This document shows, piece after piece, positions 51,236-60,679 of a DNA stretch of 64,000 nucleotides (position 1 is the first letter of the stretch; each line of letters starts with the position of its first letter). The DNA is from Stratiolaelaps scimitus (Eukaryota > Arthropoda > Arachnida > Mesostigmata > Laelapidae). The notes beneath the pieces were generated by a model. That model searched no databases and was not told the origin of the DNA. It worked only from the letters and a program-made list of their open reading frames with translations. The position numbers and the translations under genes are program-made. The DNA lies in assembly GCA_019614645.1 (NCBI GenBank), contig JABWDB010000003.1, positions 23,459,001 to 23,523,000 of the forward strand. Reading direction: 5' to 3'.

Positions 51236-51318
51236 GGTTAGATAATATTCGTATTGATGCATGTTTATATATATATATATATAAATATGCAACAAATCAA
51301 TACGAATATTATCTAACC
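51236..51318. repeat. Palindrome with 23-bp perfect arms around a TA tract
   Basis: GGTTAGATAATATTCGTATT plus GAT at 51236-51258 is repeated exactly as its reverse complement at 51296-51318. The 37-bp loop is a TA tract that itself starts with GCAT and ends with ATGC. A second TA tract follows (51319-51338). The architecture matches the palindrome at 46433-46646, but the arm sequences are unrelated. Confidence 0.95.
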
Positions 51319-51339
51319 TATATATATATATATATATTA

Positions 51340-52049
51340 GTCCAACATTGTACCTTCTCAGTTTACGTAGTCAACGGCTAGTTTTGACGGGCTGGTTTCA
51401 AGGATATGCGACTAGTGAATGTCCTCAACGTGTGGCGCTAAGTAGTGCTCAACTCATGACTTTCAAGAGAAATACTACGATTCACTGTGGGCCTGAAATG
51501 ATCTGATCCAATTTAGATAGAAGTGGTATCCGATTTTCAGTCTAAGTGGGCGTTACTATAAGAAATGTCAGGATTATGCTCCATCGAAACCGAAAGAAAT
51601 GCCGGTGCTGATAGCAATACTAATTATATTTTAACCGTGCAAGTTCGTAACAATCACGCGAGTACTCCTTGTGTCAAAATGAGTTCGCAAATCCATAAAC
51701 GTAGTTCAGGCGAGAGACACAAGGCGAGCTTGTAGCACACCTCGCTCCCAGTTCAATTTAATTTCAATCTGGCCGGATCCAATTAATCTGCGTATTTTCG
51801 TACACACCCAACGATGTAAACACAGACATCACTGGCGACATTCGTCTGCTGGCGCCTGCTTTGCTTGAGTTTAAAAACAACGACGTTTCTTAGCACAACT
51901 TCACTAACGGTTGGCTGTTCGATGTAGAGGTAGTGAATGGATCCAGTGATGACATCAGTTAACTTTGATTAGTTACCACGATTTGTGAACCAGGTGAAAC
52001 GAGTTGGAAGCACTTCCGATTTCTCTTCTTGCTCACACGCGCCTCTCAG
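51340..52049. other. Non-coding stretch upstream of the zinc-finger frame
   Basis: AT-rich DNA with no gene. At its end, 52021-52049 is pyrimidine-rich and ends in CTCTCAG, a good 3' splice-site match. The frame opened there from ATG at 52053 stops after 17 codons (TAG near 52104) and is not the frame of the zinc finger. Confidence 0.4.
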
Positions 52050-52153
52050 GAAATGGGGCAGGAAGAATCCTGTATTCAGCGCCATAGGCAGAGCTGGACT
52101 CTGTAGGGAACAAGAAGACACTTCAAGTCGGCTTCACGTGAAAGAACTTGTGA

Positions 52154-52687
52154 GTTAGGCCATTGGAAACCGTTGAAACACACAGAGAGCTACTTGGTCC
52201 TCAAGACAGCGTTTCGGACGAGCTCAACGCAGCGAATTGCAGTCAGGTCACTGACATGACCGTGTTGCCAAGCGTCGAAAGTACAAGCGCTGCCATTCCA
52301 GAGAGTGTGTCGACCCCCGAGCGAGGTTCAAGCCGTACGCTGGAGACGCATGACATAAGTCGCGTAAACTTACAGATCGCACTAATGACAGACGCTGGTC
52401 GCAACGTTGAGGTAGAACCGATTGGTGGGCGTCCCATTTCCTGCAGCACACCAGGACAACCAGATGAGGTGTTCACGTGCGCGTATTGCCCGTATTGCTC
52501 AAGGCAATTTCGGTTTCTTAACAGAATGGGTCGACATCTTCACTTCTGTGAGGCCAGAAAGGTCCACTACCATACGTATGGTAACACGTCGCCTGAAGAA
52601 GAGTACATCGCTTCACGAAGAGGCGCAATGGCCAACGGGAGTTCCATCGTCGCCTCCCATTCGTTGATGTTGTTGGATCTGGTGTAG
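52154..52687 (+). CDS. C2HC zinc-finger protein, likely terminal exon or remnant
   Basis: The frame is open from just after an in-frame TGA at 52151 to a TAG at 52685. The first ATG in frame is at 52256 (143 codons); translation may instead enter through a splice acceptor, for example the AG at 52157-52158. The N-terminal two thirds are Ser/Thr/Glu-rich and look disordered. The finger lies at about 52487-52549: FTCAYCPYCSRQFRFLNRMG, with C-x2-C-x12-H-x3-C spacing and the usual hydrophobic residues (Phe four after the second Cys, Met three before the His). This is a canonical zinc-binding C2HC fold. An extra CxxC precedes it, and His residues follow. A nucleic-acid or protein-binding role follows from the fold, not from this sequence. 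ATTAAA lies 86 bp past the stop. It is the only non-transposon frame here with a specific domain signature. A remnant of a mobile element is the main alternative. Confidence 0.45.
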   Translation, partial: VRPLETVETHRELLGPQDSVSDELNAANCSQVTDMTVLPSVESTSAAIPESVSTPERGSSRTLETHDISRVNLQIALMTDAGRNVEVEPIGGRPISCSTPGQPDEVFTCAYCPYCSRQFRFLNRMGRHLHFCEARKVHYHTYGNTSPEEEYIASRRGAMANGSSIVASHSLMLLDLV

Positions 52688-52772
52688 ATAGCCGGTTGTT
52701 GGGAAACGGTTTAAATCATGTTCTTTTCAAGTCAACTGTATAGGCTATCAAAGCAGTCGAGCAATGTGATTT

Positions 52773-52778
52773 ATTAAA
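52773..52778 (+). promoter_or_regulatory. Poly(A) signal variant ATTAAA
   Basis: ATTAAA lies 86 bp after the stop of the zinc-finger frame, with a GT-rich stretch (TGCATGTGTATTTATG) about 10 bp further on. This is compatible with 3'-end formation, but such hexamers are common by chance in AT-rich DNA. Confidence 0.3.
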
Positions 52779-52890
52779 TTTTACAATGCATGTGTATTTA
52801 TGAGACCCTTAATGTAAACTCGTTCAATAGATATGAGTCATAGCAGTAGGTGGGACCGTGCCGTATATTTATTTTATAACAAGGCGGAGG

Positions 52891-52941
52891 GAGAATTGTC
52901 TCAAATAGATAGAAAATAACTATCTATTTGAGACAGTTCTC
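52891..52941. repeat. Near-perfect 22-bp-arm hairpin with 7-nt loop
   Basis: GAGAATTGTCTCAAATAGAT plus AG at 52891-52912 pairs with 52920-52941 over 22 positions with a single T:G wobble. The loop is AAAATAA. It lies about 200 bp downstream of the zinc-finger stop and may be a tiny fold-back repeat or a structured RNA element. The sequence does not say whether it is transcribed. Confidence 0.9.
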
Positions 52942-53733
52942 AACTGTCAAAAAAGCACTGCCAAAATTTTGTAAACGCAAGAGTCTCTGAGATACAACAC
53001 TTTGGTCGCAGGAGGGGATATGGCCTTAAGAAAGTTGGTTTGAATAGGCTGATCATGCCAAGGACGAGCATTTCTCGGCCGATCTTTGAACTGATTCAAC
53101 GGCGGCAATGAAAACATCGGCAGCGAATGTTTGATTGAAGGTAAAGTCAAATTGTGGTGGTTTGTGTCTCATAGGCCGTATCGGTGTGCCAGTCGAGCTA
53201 TGGTTTGCGTAAGACTCGTGTCTGTTTCGAGAGTCAGAAAATAAGCAAAGAAGCGTGGGTTAATAAAATAAACATGTAAGAATTGCTGAATAATTGGAAG
53301 ACGTATTGACATCATGCGTTGGTCAGAGACAAGGAAGTGATATAAGTTTATAGCTACTAGAATAGGTATTGAGCGTCATGGTAACTATCTGCGCATTAGA
53401 CTCGTACATAGCTTGTGTCAATGAGAAAAGATTTAAGCATAATTTACCCAGGGAGCACCCGTGTACCCCCGTAACTCTTACGGTTAAAAGGCGTACATGG
53501 ATACCTCGTGCTCGAGGAGCATTTATGTCACTTTGATCGGCACTTCTACTAGCGATGCTATTTTGTTAGCGATAGATTAGAAAGAAATGGGCGAATTTCG
53601 AAAAATTACGAGAAAGCGCTGAAAAGGGTTTGTACTGTACTTTAACGCCGCTACTCACTCAAACTCAGATTAGAAAAAAACCAAATGTTCATGTGGCAGC
53701 TACTAGGAACTAATATATATATATATATATATG
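52942..53733. other. Non-coding stretch, no gene recognised
   Basis: AT-rich DNA ending in a TA tract (53712-53732) that borders the mariner end. No gene, RNA or transposon end was seen before 53734. Confidence 0.6.
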
Positions 53734-53735
53734 TA

Positions 53736-54680
53736 CTAGATTGAAAAATAATGAGACGCATATAAATTTCAATATCGGCTAAAACAAAGATTTTATAGTA
53801 TGAGCAAGAGGTATGCACCTCTTTTATGTATACACAGGTGTCAGAGTTCTGGCAGCCTTCTAATTGCTAAATATGCACCATTTATAACTTCCTTATTTAA
53901 GGCCTCTCGGAGTAAATCGATGTTTGCAACCTTTGGTAACCTATAGCCCTCCTTAATCGATGGAAGCAACCATAGTCACACGGGCTTAAATCGGGAGAAT
54001 GGGGGGGTGATGCCATCGCTCAATCTTGTTGGCCTTAAGCCAGCACGTAATTTCATTGCTACGATGTGCCCTAGCATTGTCATCGAGCAGCCACACTCGG
54101 TGCTTCCTATTGCCATGCCAATTATTCATGAGTCCCTTCAAGAACTCGACATGTAGTAGCAAATTCCATTGAAATCCGTGGCAAGTGCTACCATTACTTT
54201 GGGCTCGAATCTATTTGGTACTGCTACCGCCATTGCCTGTTCACCTCGGTCGTAGCCGCTGTTTCACTTCTTCATCTTTTTCCGGTCCCCTATACAGGCT
54301 GACCTATGTCTCGTCCACTGCAACGGTATGATCTAAGCGACTCTTTTGCTGCCTATATATCTTCACGCATTTTCACTTGGCCAGGACCGAGTTCGACTTT
54401 TTTCTACATCCTCAGATTATTTTTAACAATTCGACGACATGTTTCACGAGGCCCGCCAATTTTAGTCGACATAGTCGTCACTGACAAGGCTCTAGTTTGC
54501 TCAAAAGCTTTTTCGATTATCTCGATCCGTTCGTCGAATGAAGATTCGGGAAGAGGTGGGCGCTCTCGATGATCATTAATGTCCCAGCAGCCTTGGCTAA
54601 ACTGCCCACACCAACGGCACACCTGTCGTGGATTCAGGGCATTATGACCGTGCACGCTAACCAACCTTCGATGAGTTATT
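53736..54680 (-). mobile_element. Decayed mariner element 1, truncated at its 5' end
   Basis: The 3' end lies at the low coordinate. A TA (53734-53735) is followed by CTAGATTGAAAAATAATGAG, the form of a mariner terminal repeat, next to a TA microsatellite. Coding traces run up to about 54672 on the minus strand. The matching 5' repeat is absent: at 54660-54690 the sequence changes directly into the Tc1/Tc3-type element on the other strand. The 5' end, including roughly the first 30 codons, is therefore lost. Confidence 0.8.
53841..54672 (-). pseudogene. Mariner-family transposase pseudogene, element 1
   Basis: This is the DDE transposase of a mariner element. The N-terminal frame (54404-54672) has the helix-turn-helix region RRLVSVHGHNALNPRQVCRW and, later, STKIGGPRETCRRIVKNNLR. 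In another frame AVDET holds the first catalytic Asp (54313-54315), with TAG replacing the Trp normally next in VDETW. The second Asp is in DDNARAH (54079-54081). The third is in DLSPCDY (53975-53977), 104 bp away where 105 bp would keep the D34D frame. One base is therefore missing, at a C run near 54001-54007. A further shift leads to the C-terminal NIDLLREALNKEV ... RRLPEL trace, ending at a TGA at 53841. With several frameshifts, stops and no 5' end, it is inactive. Confidence 0.88.
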
Positions 54681-55701
54681 CCTGCTTTGCAGCGAGCAAG
54701 AAAAACACAGGCTGCAATTGCCAGAGAAATCGGCAGAAGTCCTTGCGTAGTGCAGAATTATTTACGAAGCCCGTCGACGTATGGTACTAATAAAACTAAA
54801 GGACGTCCACGAAAAATCAGCCAGCGAACTGCCATGCACATTTGTCAATTGGTCTCGAATTCGATCATAAGTTGTGAAGCCAGTAGCCAAGAGTTAAAGC
54901 TTCAGGTTCATAGATTAGCAGTTTTAAGGACAATTAAGCGTCATCCGCATATCATACGGGCGCAAAGGAAAACAAGACCTCGTCTTCAACAACGCCACAT
55001 GATTGCCCGAGTACATTTCGCCCGCAACAATATGGCCAGAGACTGGAAATTGGTGAGTATTGGGGCAACGTTTTTTACAGAGTATCTTGTGGGTGCACAT
55101 AGATCTATAAGGTACTGTGTTGTTTCAGATCATCTTCAGTGACGAAAAGAAGTTTAATCTGAACGGGCCAGATGGATTTAACGGTTATGGGCATGATGTA
55201 CGTAAAGAGCCGCGGTACTTCTCAAAGCGCAACTTTGGTGGCGGGACCGTTATGGTTTGGGGAGCTTTCACCTCACTTGGCAGACTCCCACTCGCTTTTC
55301 TCTCATGTCGAATGAATAGCGTGGACTATCAGTATATGTTGACCAACAACCTACTACCGTTTAGGAGCAAATTTCGTCGACTCCCAATTGTTTTCCAACA
55401 CGATAACGCCTCAATTCTCGTCAGCGCTAGTACACGTGCGTGGTTAGGACGGCATGACATTGAAACCCTATAGTGGACAGCATGTTCTCCTAAACTCAAC
55501 CCGATGGAGAGCCTCTGAGGCACTCTTGTCCGACGAGTATATGGGTCAAATCAACAGGATACATCCGTGGAAGCACTAAAAGAGGCGGTGCTGGAGGCCT
55601 GGGGAGGTGTCAGCGAGCAGCTCCTGCTAAATCTCGTTGATAGTATGCCAAACCGAGTTTTTAACGTTATAATTAGCAGGGGCGGGGCTATACGGTACTG
55701 A
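54675..55701 (+). pseudogene. Tc1/Tc3-type (DD34E) transposase pseudogene with intron
   Basis: The product would be a cut-and-paste transposase acting on its own inverted repeats. Exon 1 (to 55052) begins after an in-frame TGA at 54672 and encodes a helix-turn-helix, KTQAAIAREIGRSPCVVQNY, then a GRPRK AT-hook-like linker and a second DNA-binding region. Exon 2 (55129-55701) starts IIFSDE with the first catalytic Asp. QHDN holds the second Asp, and SPKLNPME the catalytic Glu, with exactly 34 residues between the last two. WGAF and the C-terminal SMPNRV ... GGAIRY trace fit the family. Breaks include the loss of the N-terminal start, TAG at 55471-55473 and TGA at 55516-55518 (where Trp is usual). 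The NYLRSP-xx-YG step before GRPRK recalls Tc3 more than Tc1. It is inactive but less decayed than both mariners. Confidence 0.92.
55053..55128 (+). other. 76-bp spliceosomal intron in the Tc1/Tc3-type transposase
   Basis: GTGAGT opens and TTGTTTCAG closes a 76-bp insert. Removing it joins DWKL to IIFSDE, restoring the family's Trp-x-x-[Val/Ile]-[Ile/Val]-Phe-[Ser/Thr]-Asp-Glu block. It is phase 0, and 76 is not a multiple of three, so unspliced transcripts would shift frame. Confidence 0.85.
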
Positions 55702-55749
55702 TTAGCACAAGAAAACGAGAATTAATTCAGCGAGAACACTCTACAACTG

Positions 55750-55952
55750 AGGGTGCCTTATCATTTTACACACCCGAAAGATGACAAATTTTATTGTAGC
55801 AGGCTGCATGCGACGTAATATGCGCTGTTCTTTGTGGTCTGTATGTTATTTGACACGTACACTAATCTGATACAGAAGAGATTCCTCAAATGTGTGCTCC
55901 TTGTAACGATTTGTTGAAATTTAAGGGTGCCTTAAGTTTATGCCCACAACTG
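55750..55952 (-). repeat. IR/DR-type right inverted repeat
   Basis: The inner direct repeat starts at 55750 and the outer one at 55924; both begin AGGGTGCCTTA. The outer one ends at the element terminus. The spacing is close to that of known IR/DR elements of the Tc1 family such as Sleeping Beauty-like transposons. Confidence 0.7.
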
Positions 55953-55954
55953 TA

Positions 55955-56380
55955 TACATATATATATTATACCATATAATACTGTCATCTTCACCACGGT
56001 GCGAAAGTTTGCGATATAGAAACTTGTAACTGCTTGTAAAAATATTGTTTATGAGAATAAAGAAAAAACGTAACAAAGTGAATTAAAGGTACACAAGCAA
56101 AACCGCGCCAATTATAGATAATTTTTTAATCACCTGGATCTTTGACCCGAGACTTTCTGCTATCTTTGATCAATACGCGGCTTCAACTTCGTAACGACAG
56201 TGTGTTGTCACCTACACAACACGTTCGTTCAATTACTGTGCGAGAAAGACTCCCATTCGACAAATCTGTCCTGTGGGGCAATTTCTGAGCCTGTTGGAAG
56301 TTCGCATCCGGCTCTGTTAGTGGTTGAGTCTGTATGTCCTCGTGTGCGTCAGGCTGGCATATGGAGGCCTGATGCGCCAC
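55955..56380. other. AT-rich non-coding stretch
   Basis: DNA next to the Tc1/Tc3-type element, with a TA tract at 55956-55969. No gene was seen. Confidence 0.6.
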
Positions 56381-56917
56381 CATGCCATCCATCGCACGCT
56401 GCAAACCTCCTGCTCCTCTTCTTCGCTGCTCTCAGCTTTCGAGCAGTCGAGACGCTCTCTTGCACAGAAACACACACGGATGCACTACTAGTCTCCGGCT
56501 TTCCTCGCCTCTCAAATCCGCCTGTTATGCTGTATTCCGAACACAGCGCCGCTACTCTCGGTCTGCCGCGTCCCTAGTCAACCCCTGTGCCCTAGCAGCT
56601 GCCACCGCTACCATTGCCACCGCCGCCGCCGCCGCCTACAGCCTCGCTTCTACCGACAGATCCCCACGAATCCGTATTGGTGGCAACGGGCCAGTTGGGC
56701 GGATGTTTTTTGCATGCCGAGAGAAGACATGACGCGAGAAGGTTTGGGCTGGCCATGGGGATGGTAGGTGTCTTCTGGGAGAACCTGCGCTTGCAGCTCT
56801 CATCCAGCTGACGCGGACACCCCATGCGCTATTCCTCGGCTACTCCCGTCCGTGTCCCCGACCCCAACATCTCGTTGCTGCAGCTCTACCTCGTACTGCC
56901 AGTCGTCTCTCAGCCAG

Positions 56918-56939
56918 TCTCTCTCTCTCTCTCTCTCTC
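56918..56939. repeat. (TC)n microsatellite
   Basis: Eleven TC units. Confidence 0.95.
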
Positions 56940-57497
56940 GCGTGTTACCCCATCTGCGCACAGCGGGCCCGCCTCCTGACCGACAGAGCCGAGCTGAGCC
57001 GCCTCCGCTACCGCCTCCTCCTCTTGCTCTTCACCAACCAAAACGCCCCGAACTGTTCCATGTGTTTTCTAAATCTGTCCATCCCATTCCGATGGTATGT
57101 GTATGTGTTTTACATGCATGCACCGTCAAGGTGATGGTCTCTCAATCGCATCTCTCTAGACCTCTCTCTCTCTCTCTCCACCTTTATTTCTCTATCGTGT
57201 GTGTGTGATCATAGCAGGTCTCAGTTATAGCTTATCTTTTGCTCTTGTACCTGGTGATGTTTCTATCCATTTGTAGTCTAACCGTATGTGATATCTGGTT
57301 TGCCCACTGGAGCTCTCTCTCTCTCTCTGTCTCTCTCTCTCGAGATGAATCACCTTGACTGCAGTTATCTGTTGTTCGTTTTTTCTCTTCAAGCGATGTG
57401 ATGGCTACCACGACCACATTCAGAGGGAGAACCGATTTCAGTCTGGTCGACTTATCAACGATTCCAGCTGTTTCAGCAGTAACTTAAGTCTCACTTA

Positions 57498-57500
<3 letters not shown>

Positions 57501-57537
<37 letters not shown>
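57501..57537. repeat. (TA)18 microsatellite
   Basis: An uninterrupted TA tract. Confidence 0.95.
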
Positions 57538-57539
<2 letters not shown>

Positions 57540-57930
57540 CTAGCAGGTGCTGTGCAAGTACTAGTCGGCTCAGGTACCACCTCTTTAGCGTGTTTGTTTC
57601 CGCCACTTCTGCCGTCCACGTCCCGTAAGCATGACATACTTGGTTCACCGTCATACAGCTAATTCGATGGCGACGAAGCACAACGGCCGATTCAGATCGC
57701 TGAATGTTCACTCTGTTTCTATTTTTCATTTGGTCATTGCCGTCGCTACACGCTAAAATCACCGAGATGCGTCCTCCTTCGCTATTCAGCGCCACGGCTC
57801 GGGATCGATGCAGGCGTCAGTAGGCATACAGCGTCGTGTCCCCATAACTGCAGTCGGTTCCCTTACGCATCTCTCTTGTCATCTCTGCCCGACCGAGATT
57901 AGGGGGGCCGGCAGACACCCGCAATGTGCC

Positions 57931-57953
57931 TGTGTGTGTGTGTGTGTGTGTGT
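57931..57953. repeat. (TG)n microsatellite
   Basis: About eleven TG units. Confidence 0.95.
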
Positions 57954-58620
57954 TAAGTGTTTGAGGCAGCGCCAGCGACGCTGCACTATCGACGGGCTGA
58001 CCAATCCAATACCTACCGTCAACCTATACCATCCCGCCAGCCGATATAGGGTGGCCGAAACTGAGAGGAGACGAAGAAGGCATCTTAGTTCGTTGGCCTG
58101 CCTCCTGTCCTATCCTGTCACTGTCCTTCTGTTGTCCTCTTACTCCGTGCAAGCCTACTCTGCTGCTCGGTTACTACAGTTTCTCGCAGTGTCAGCGGGT
58201 GGGGATCGCGCCATCTCGCCCTCGGAGGGGAGAAGGAATCGAATTATGAGGCAAGTCGGACCGAATGCTGATCGAATGTGTCTCTAAGTCGCCGATTTGG
58301 TTGCCCGTCCCGCTTCGGTCTGTCTGGCTGGACTCGGTCGGATGTGCAGCGAATATGATGAGGCAGAGAGGACATGGATTGTCCTCCTGCTCCAATCTCC
58401 GATTGTGTCATCGTTTATAGCATGCAGGATGCCGCCACCGCCGACATCGATGCCACCATTATCATTATTATTATCATTGAATTGGCTGCTGCTGCTGCTG
58501 CTGCCGATCGGTCCAAGGGTGAATCCAGGGTCCACTAGTGAGGATCGGACGAAAGCAGGAGCCAATCGCGATGTCATCGCTCTTGGTTCTTCGTCTACGT
58601 ATACCATTCAATACTAACCC

Positions 58621-59930
58621 GAAAGACTCAGAGGCGCTAACAGAGGGAGAAGAAATCTAGCAATGCCCGAGAAGGTTAGACAAGATGTACCCTCAATAGA
58701 CGATCCTGTCGTCGCCTTATACTGCACCAATATTTGATTAGTCAGACCACCGGGTTTGCTAGTTAACGGCACAGTGCGTGTTGACTATTCATTCAGCCCC
58801 ACAAAGCGACACTTGGAATTGGTGTTACACAAAAACGAGCCGTCGGTGCAGAACAAGAGCACTTAGCGAGGAGGAAGAAAAGATCTAACCTAATTAATCA
58901 AAGAAATCACTACACACACATCTATATATCTATAGATGTGGTACAGCATGCGACCATTCATTGACCCATTATCGTTAACGATACGCAAGCCGCACCAGTA
59001 AACTAGATAATACAAAACGATGGCCCTTGTAATAGTGCACCTCGAACGTTGAATTACCGATGTGCTAAGAGGGTCTCTTGTGAAGAGTTCCAGCTCCATC
59101 TCGTCTGTCGTCTGTATATGAACGTGCCAGCTTCCGAACCATGTGTAAAATCGGCACGGCGTACTGGCTCATCCACATGAAGATGCGCGCGCCGTGAAGA
59201 GAGTTTGTTATAGGCCGCTAGTCACCAGAGCTATCGGCTACGATCCAACCTGCTGTCTTCCCAGCCATCAAAAAGGCCGTATCTATCCTCAGTAGTAGGG
59301 TGCCAAAACCCGCTGAGGTTCATATTCGATATTCGTTCGCTTTATTCCATGTTTAGATAATATTAATAGTATGGGCGTGCCCATTAAACGTCTTGAACAC
59401 AGCGAAATCGTTTATCCCTTTGGATCATCCTCAATTAATACCGATGACATCCATCATCGACAAGCTTCTCATTCCATTTGCGAAAGCATTTTTTTCACAT
59501 ATTATCGTTTTCCCCCGGGACAGTTGAGCCTGCTCCCTGTTCGCAATCTATCTAATGGCCACCAGCGTAGCGAGCACCTTCAGCAACGCGCAGCATTGAG
59601 CGCGATGTTCAGAGCTCTGGCCCTCGAGCCAAAAACTTGTTCAATTTACATGTGGCTAAGCAGCAGCAGCAGCATCATCGGCATCGAACGGCTCCTTCCT
59701 ATCAAATGATCCCTCTCTATTGCGTTTTCTTCGCCCAAGCTCAGCCCTTGTTCAAATGGTTCGAACTCGCCTCCACCACCTTTAACGAAATGTCAAGTGG
59801 CAAGGCCCCTCATCCGGCTAGCCTTCATTCCTCCACGTTGGCATCGTGCAGGATAATGATCGGCTGTCGTGCGCCCTTCGGTTAGGTCGATGCGCGGCGT
59901 CTACTTTTCATCGAATGTTTTTTTGCTTTA
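58621..59930. other. Non-coding stretch, no gene recognised
   Basis: AT-moderate DNA. The frames at 59371-59709 and 59637-59885 (plus) match no family known to me. Confidence 0.55.
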
Positions 59931-59978
59931 CACAGTAAGGAAGCAAGCTCGGCTAGCTGTACTTGCTTCCGTTGCGCG

Positions 59979-60002
59979 CTCTCTCTCTCTCTCTCTCTCT
60001 CT
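59979..60002. repeat. (CT)n microsatellite
   Basis: Twelve CT units. Confidence 0.95.
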
Positions 60003-60203
60003 GTCCTTCCCGTTCGAACGTAGCCTTTAACACTCTACAGAGGAACAGCCTAGTCGACTGTCGCCCTGTTCGTCAGGTGCAGCGAAAGGCACATTAACGG
60101 GAATAGAGGTTAGCGCTCAGCAGAGTACCGCTTCTAGACTCTCTAGTAAAGGCTTGGCTTGGTGGCCTGCCCAACTCGCTTCTGCCGCAGAGGTGAGTGT
60201 GTC

Positions 60204-60223
60204 TGTGTGTGTGTGTGTGTGTG
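60204..60223. repeat. (TG)n microsatellite
   Basis: About ten TG units. Confidence 0.95.
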
Positions 60224-60441
60224 CGTATGTTGGGTCCTATGAGTCGTGTCTCCGCTGAAGCTATTGGGCCATATCGCAAATAGGTGCACCTCTCCTTTGC
60301 CAGTTCTGCCAGCGGTCCGCACCGGAGACACGGACATTGCGTGAGCTACACCCGCACCCACACCCATGTGCCTTTCGTGCCGTCGCATGGAGAAAACGCG
60401 GCCAAGGGGGCCACGTCATTCTGACGTTACATACAGACATT

Positions 60442-60463
60442 TCTCTCTCTCTCTCTCTCTCTC
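60442..60463. repeat. (TC)n microsatellite
   Basis: Eleven TC units. Confidence 0.95.
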
Positions 60464-60679
60464 CCTTTCTCGTTGACGCTTGTAGGAATGAGGTGTAAAA
60501 GTTTCAATAAACCTCCACTGCACTCATTTCTCGCCCAGTCCACCTACTTATAATACCTATATCTTCGTAGTTCTCTATCTATCCTCGTACATGGCCGCTT
60601 CTCCTCATCCTCGCCTCGAATAGGGAGTCAAACAGTCTCGACCGCTGACCCGACATGATTAATGAACGCATTCTGATTT

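Larger units (their letters stand above)
54675..55952 (+). mobile_element. Tc1/Tc3-type element, 5'-truncated, with 3' IR/DR end
   Basis: The right end is ATGCCCACAACTG at 55940-55952, followed by a TA target (55953-55954), matching the usual CAGTTGTGGGCAT terminus read from outside. AGGGTGCCTTA occurs at 55750 and again at 55924, both followed by related TTTA...CCC sequence. These look like two direct transposase-binding repeats 174 bp apart, as in IR/DR elements. No matching left terminal repeat exists upstream; the element is cut at the junction with the mariner remnant. Confidence 0.85.
56381..58620. other. GC-rich and CT-rich island 7
   Basis: Contains GCCACC/GCCGCC clusters (56601-56640), (CT)n at 56918-56939, further CT tracts (57160-57178, 57312-57340), a TA tract (57501-57537), (TG)n (57931-57953) and a (CTG)n run (58486-58504). 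Long frames at 56200-57208 and 57808-58617 overlap on both strands and are low in complexity. No domain was recognised. Confidence 0.4.

Noticed and set aside
54306..54572. 88-codon plus-strand frame.
   Set aside because: It is the antisense shadow of the N-terminal part of mariner element 1.
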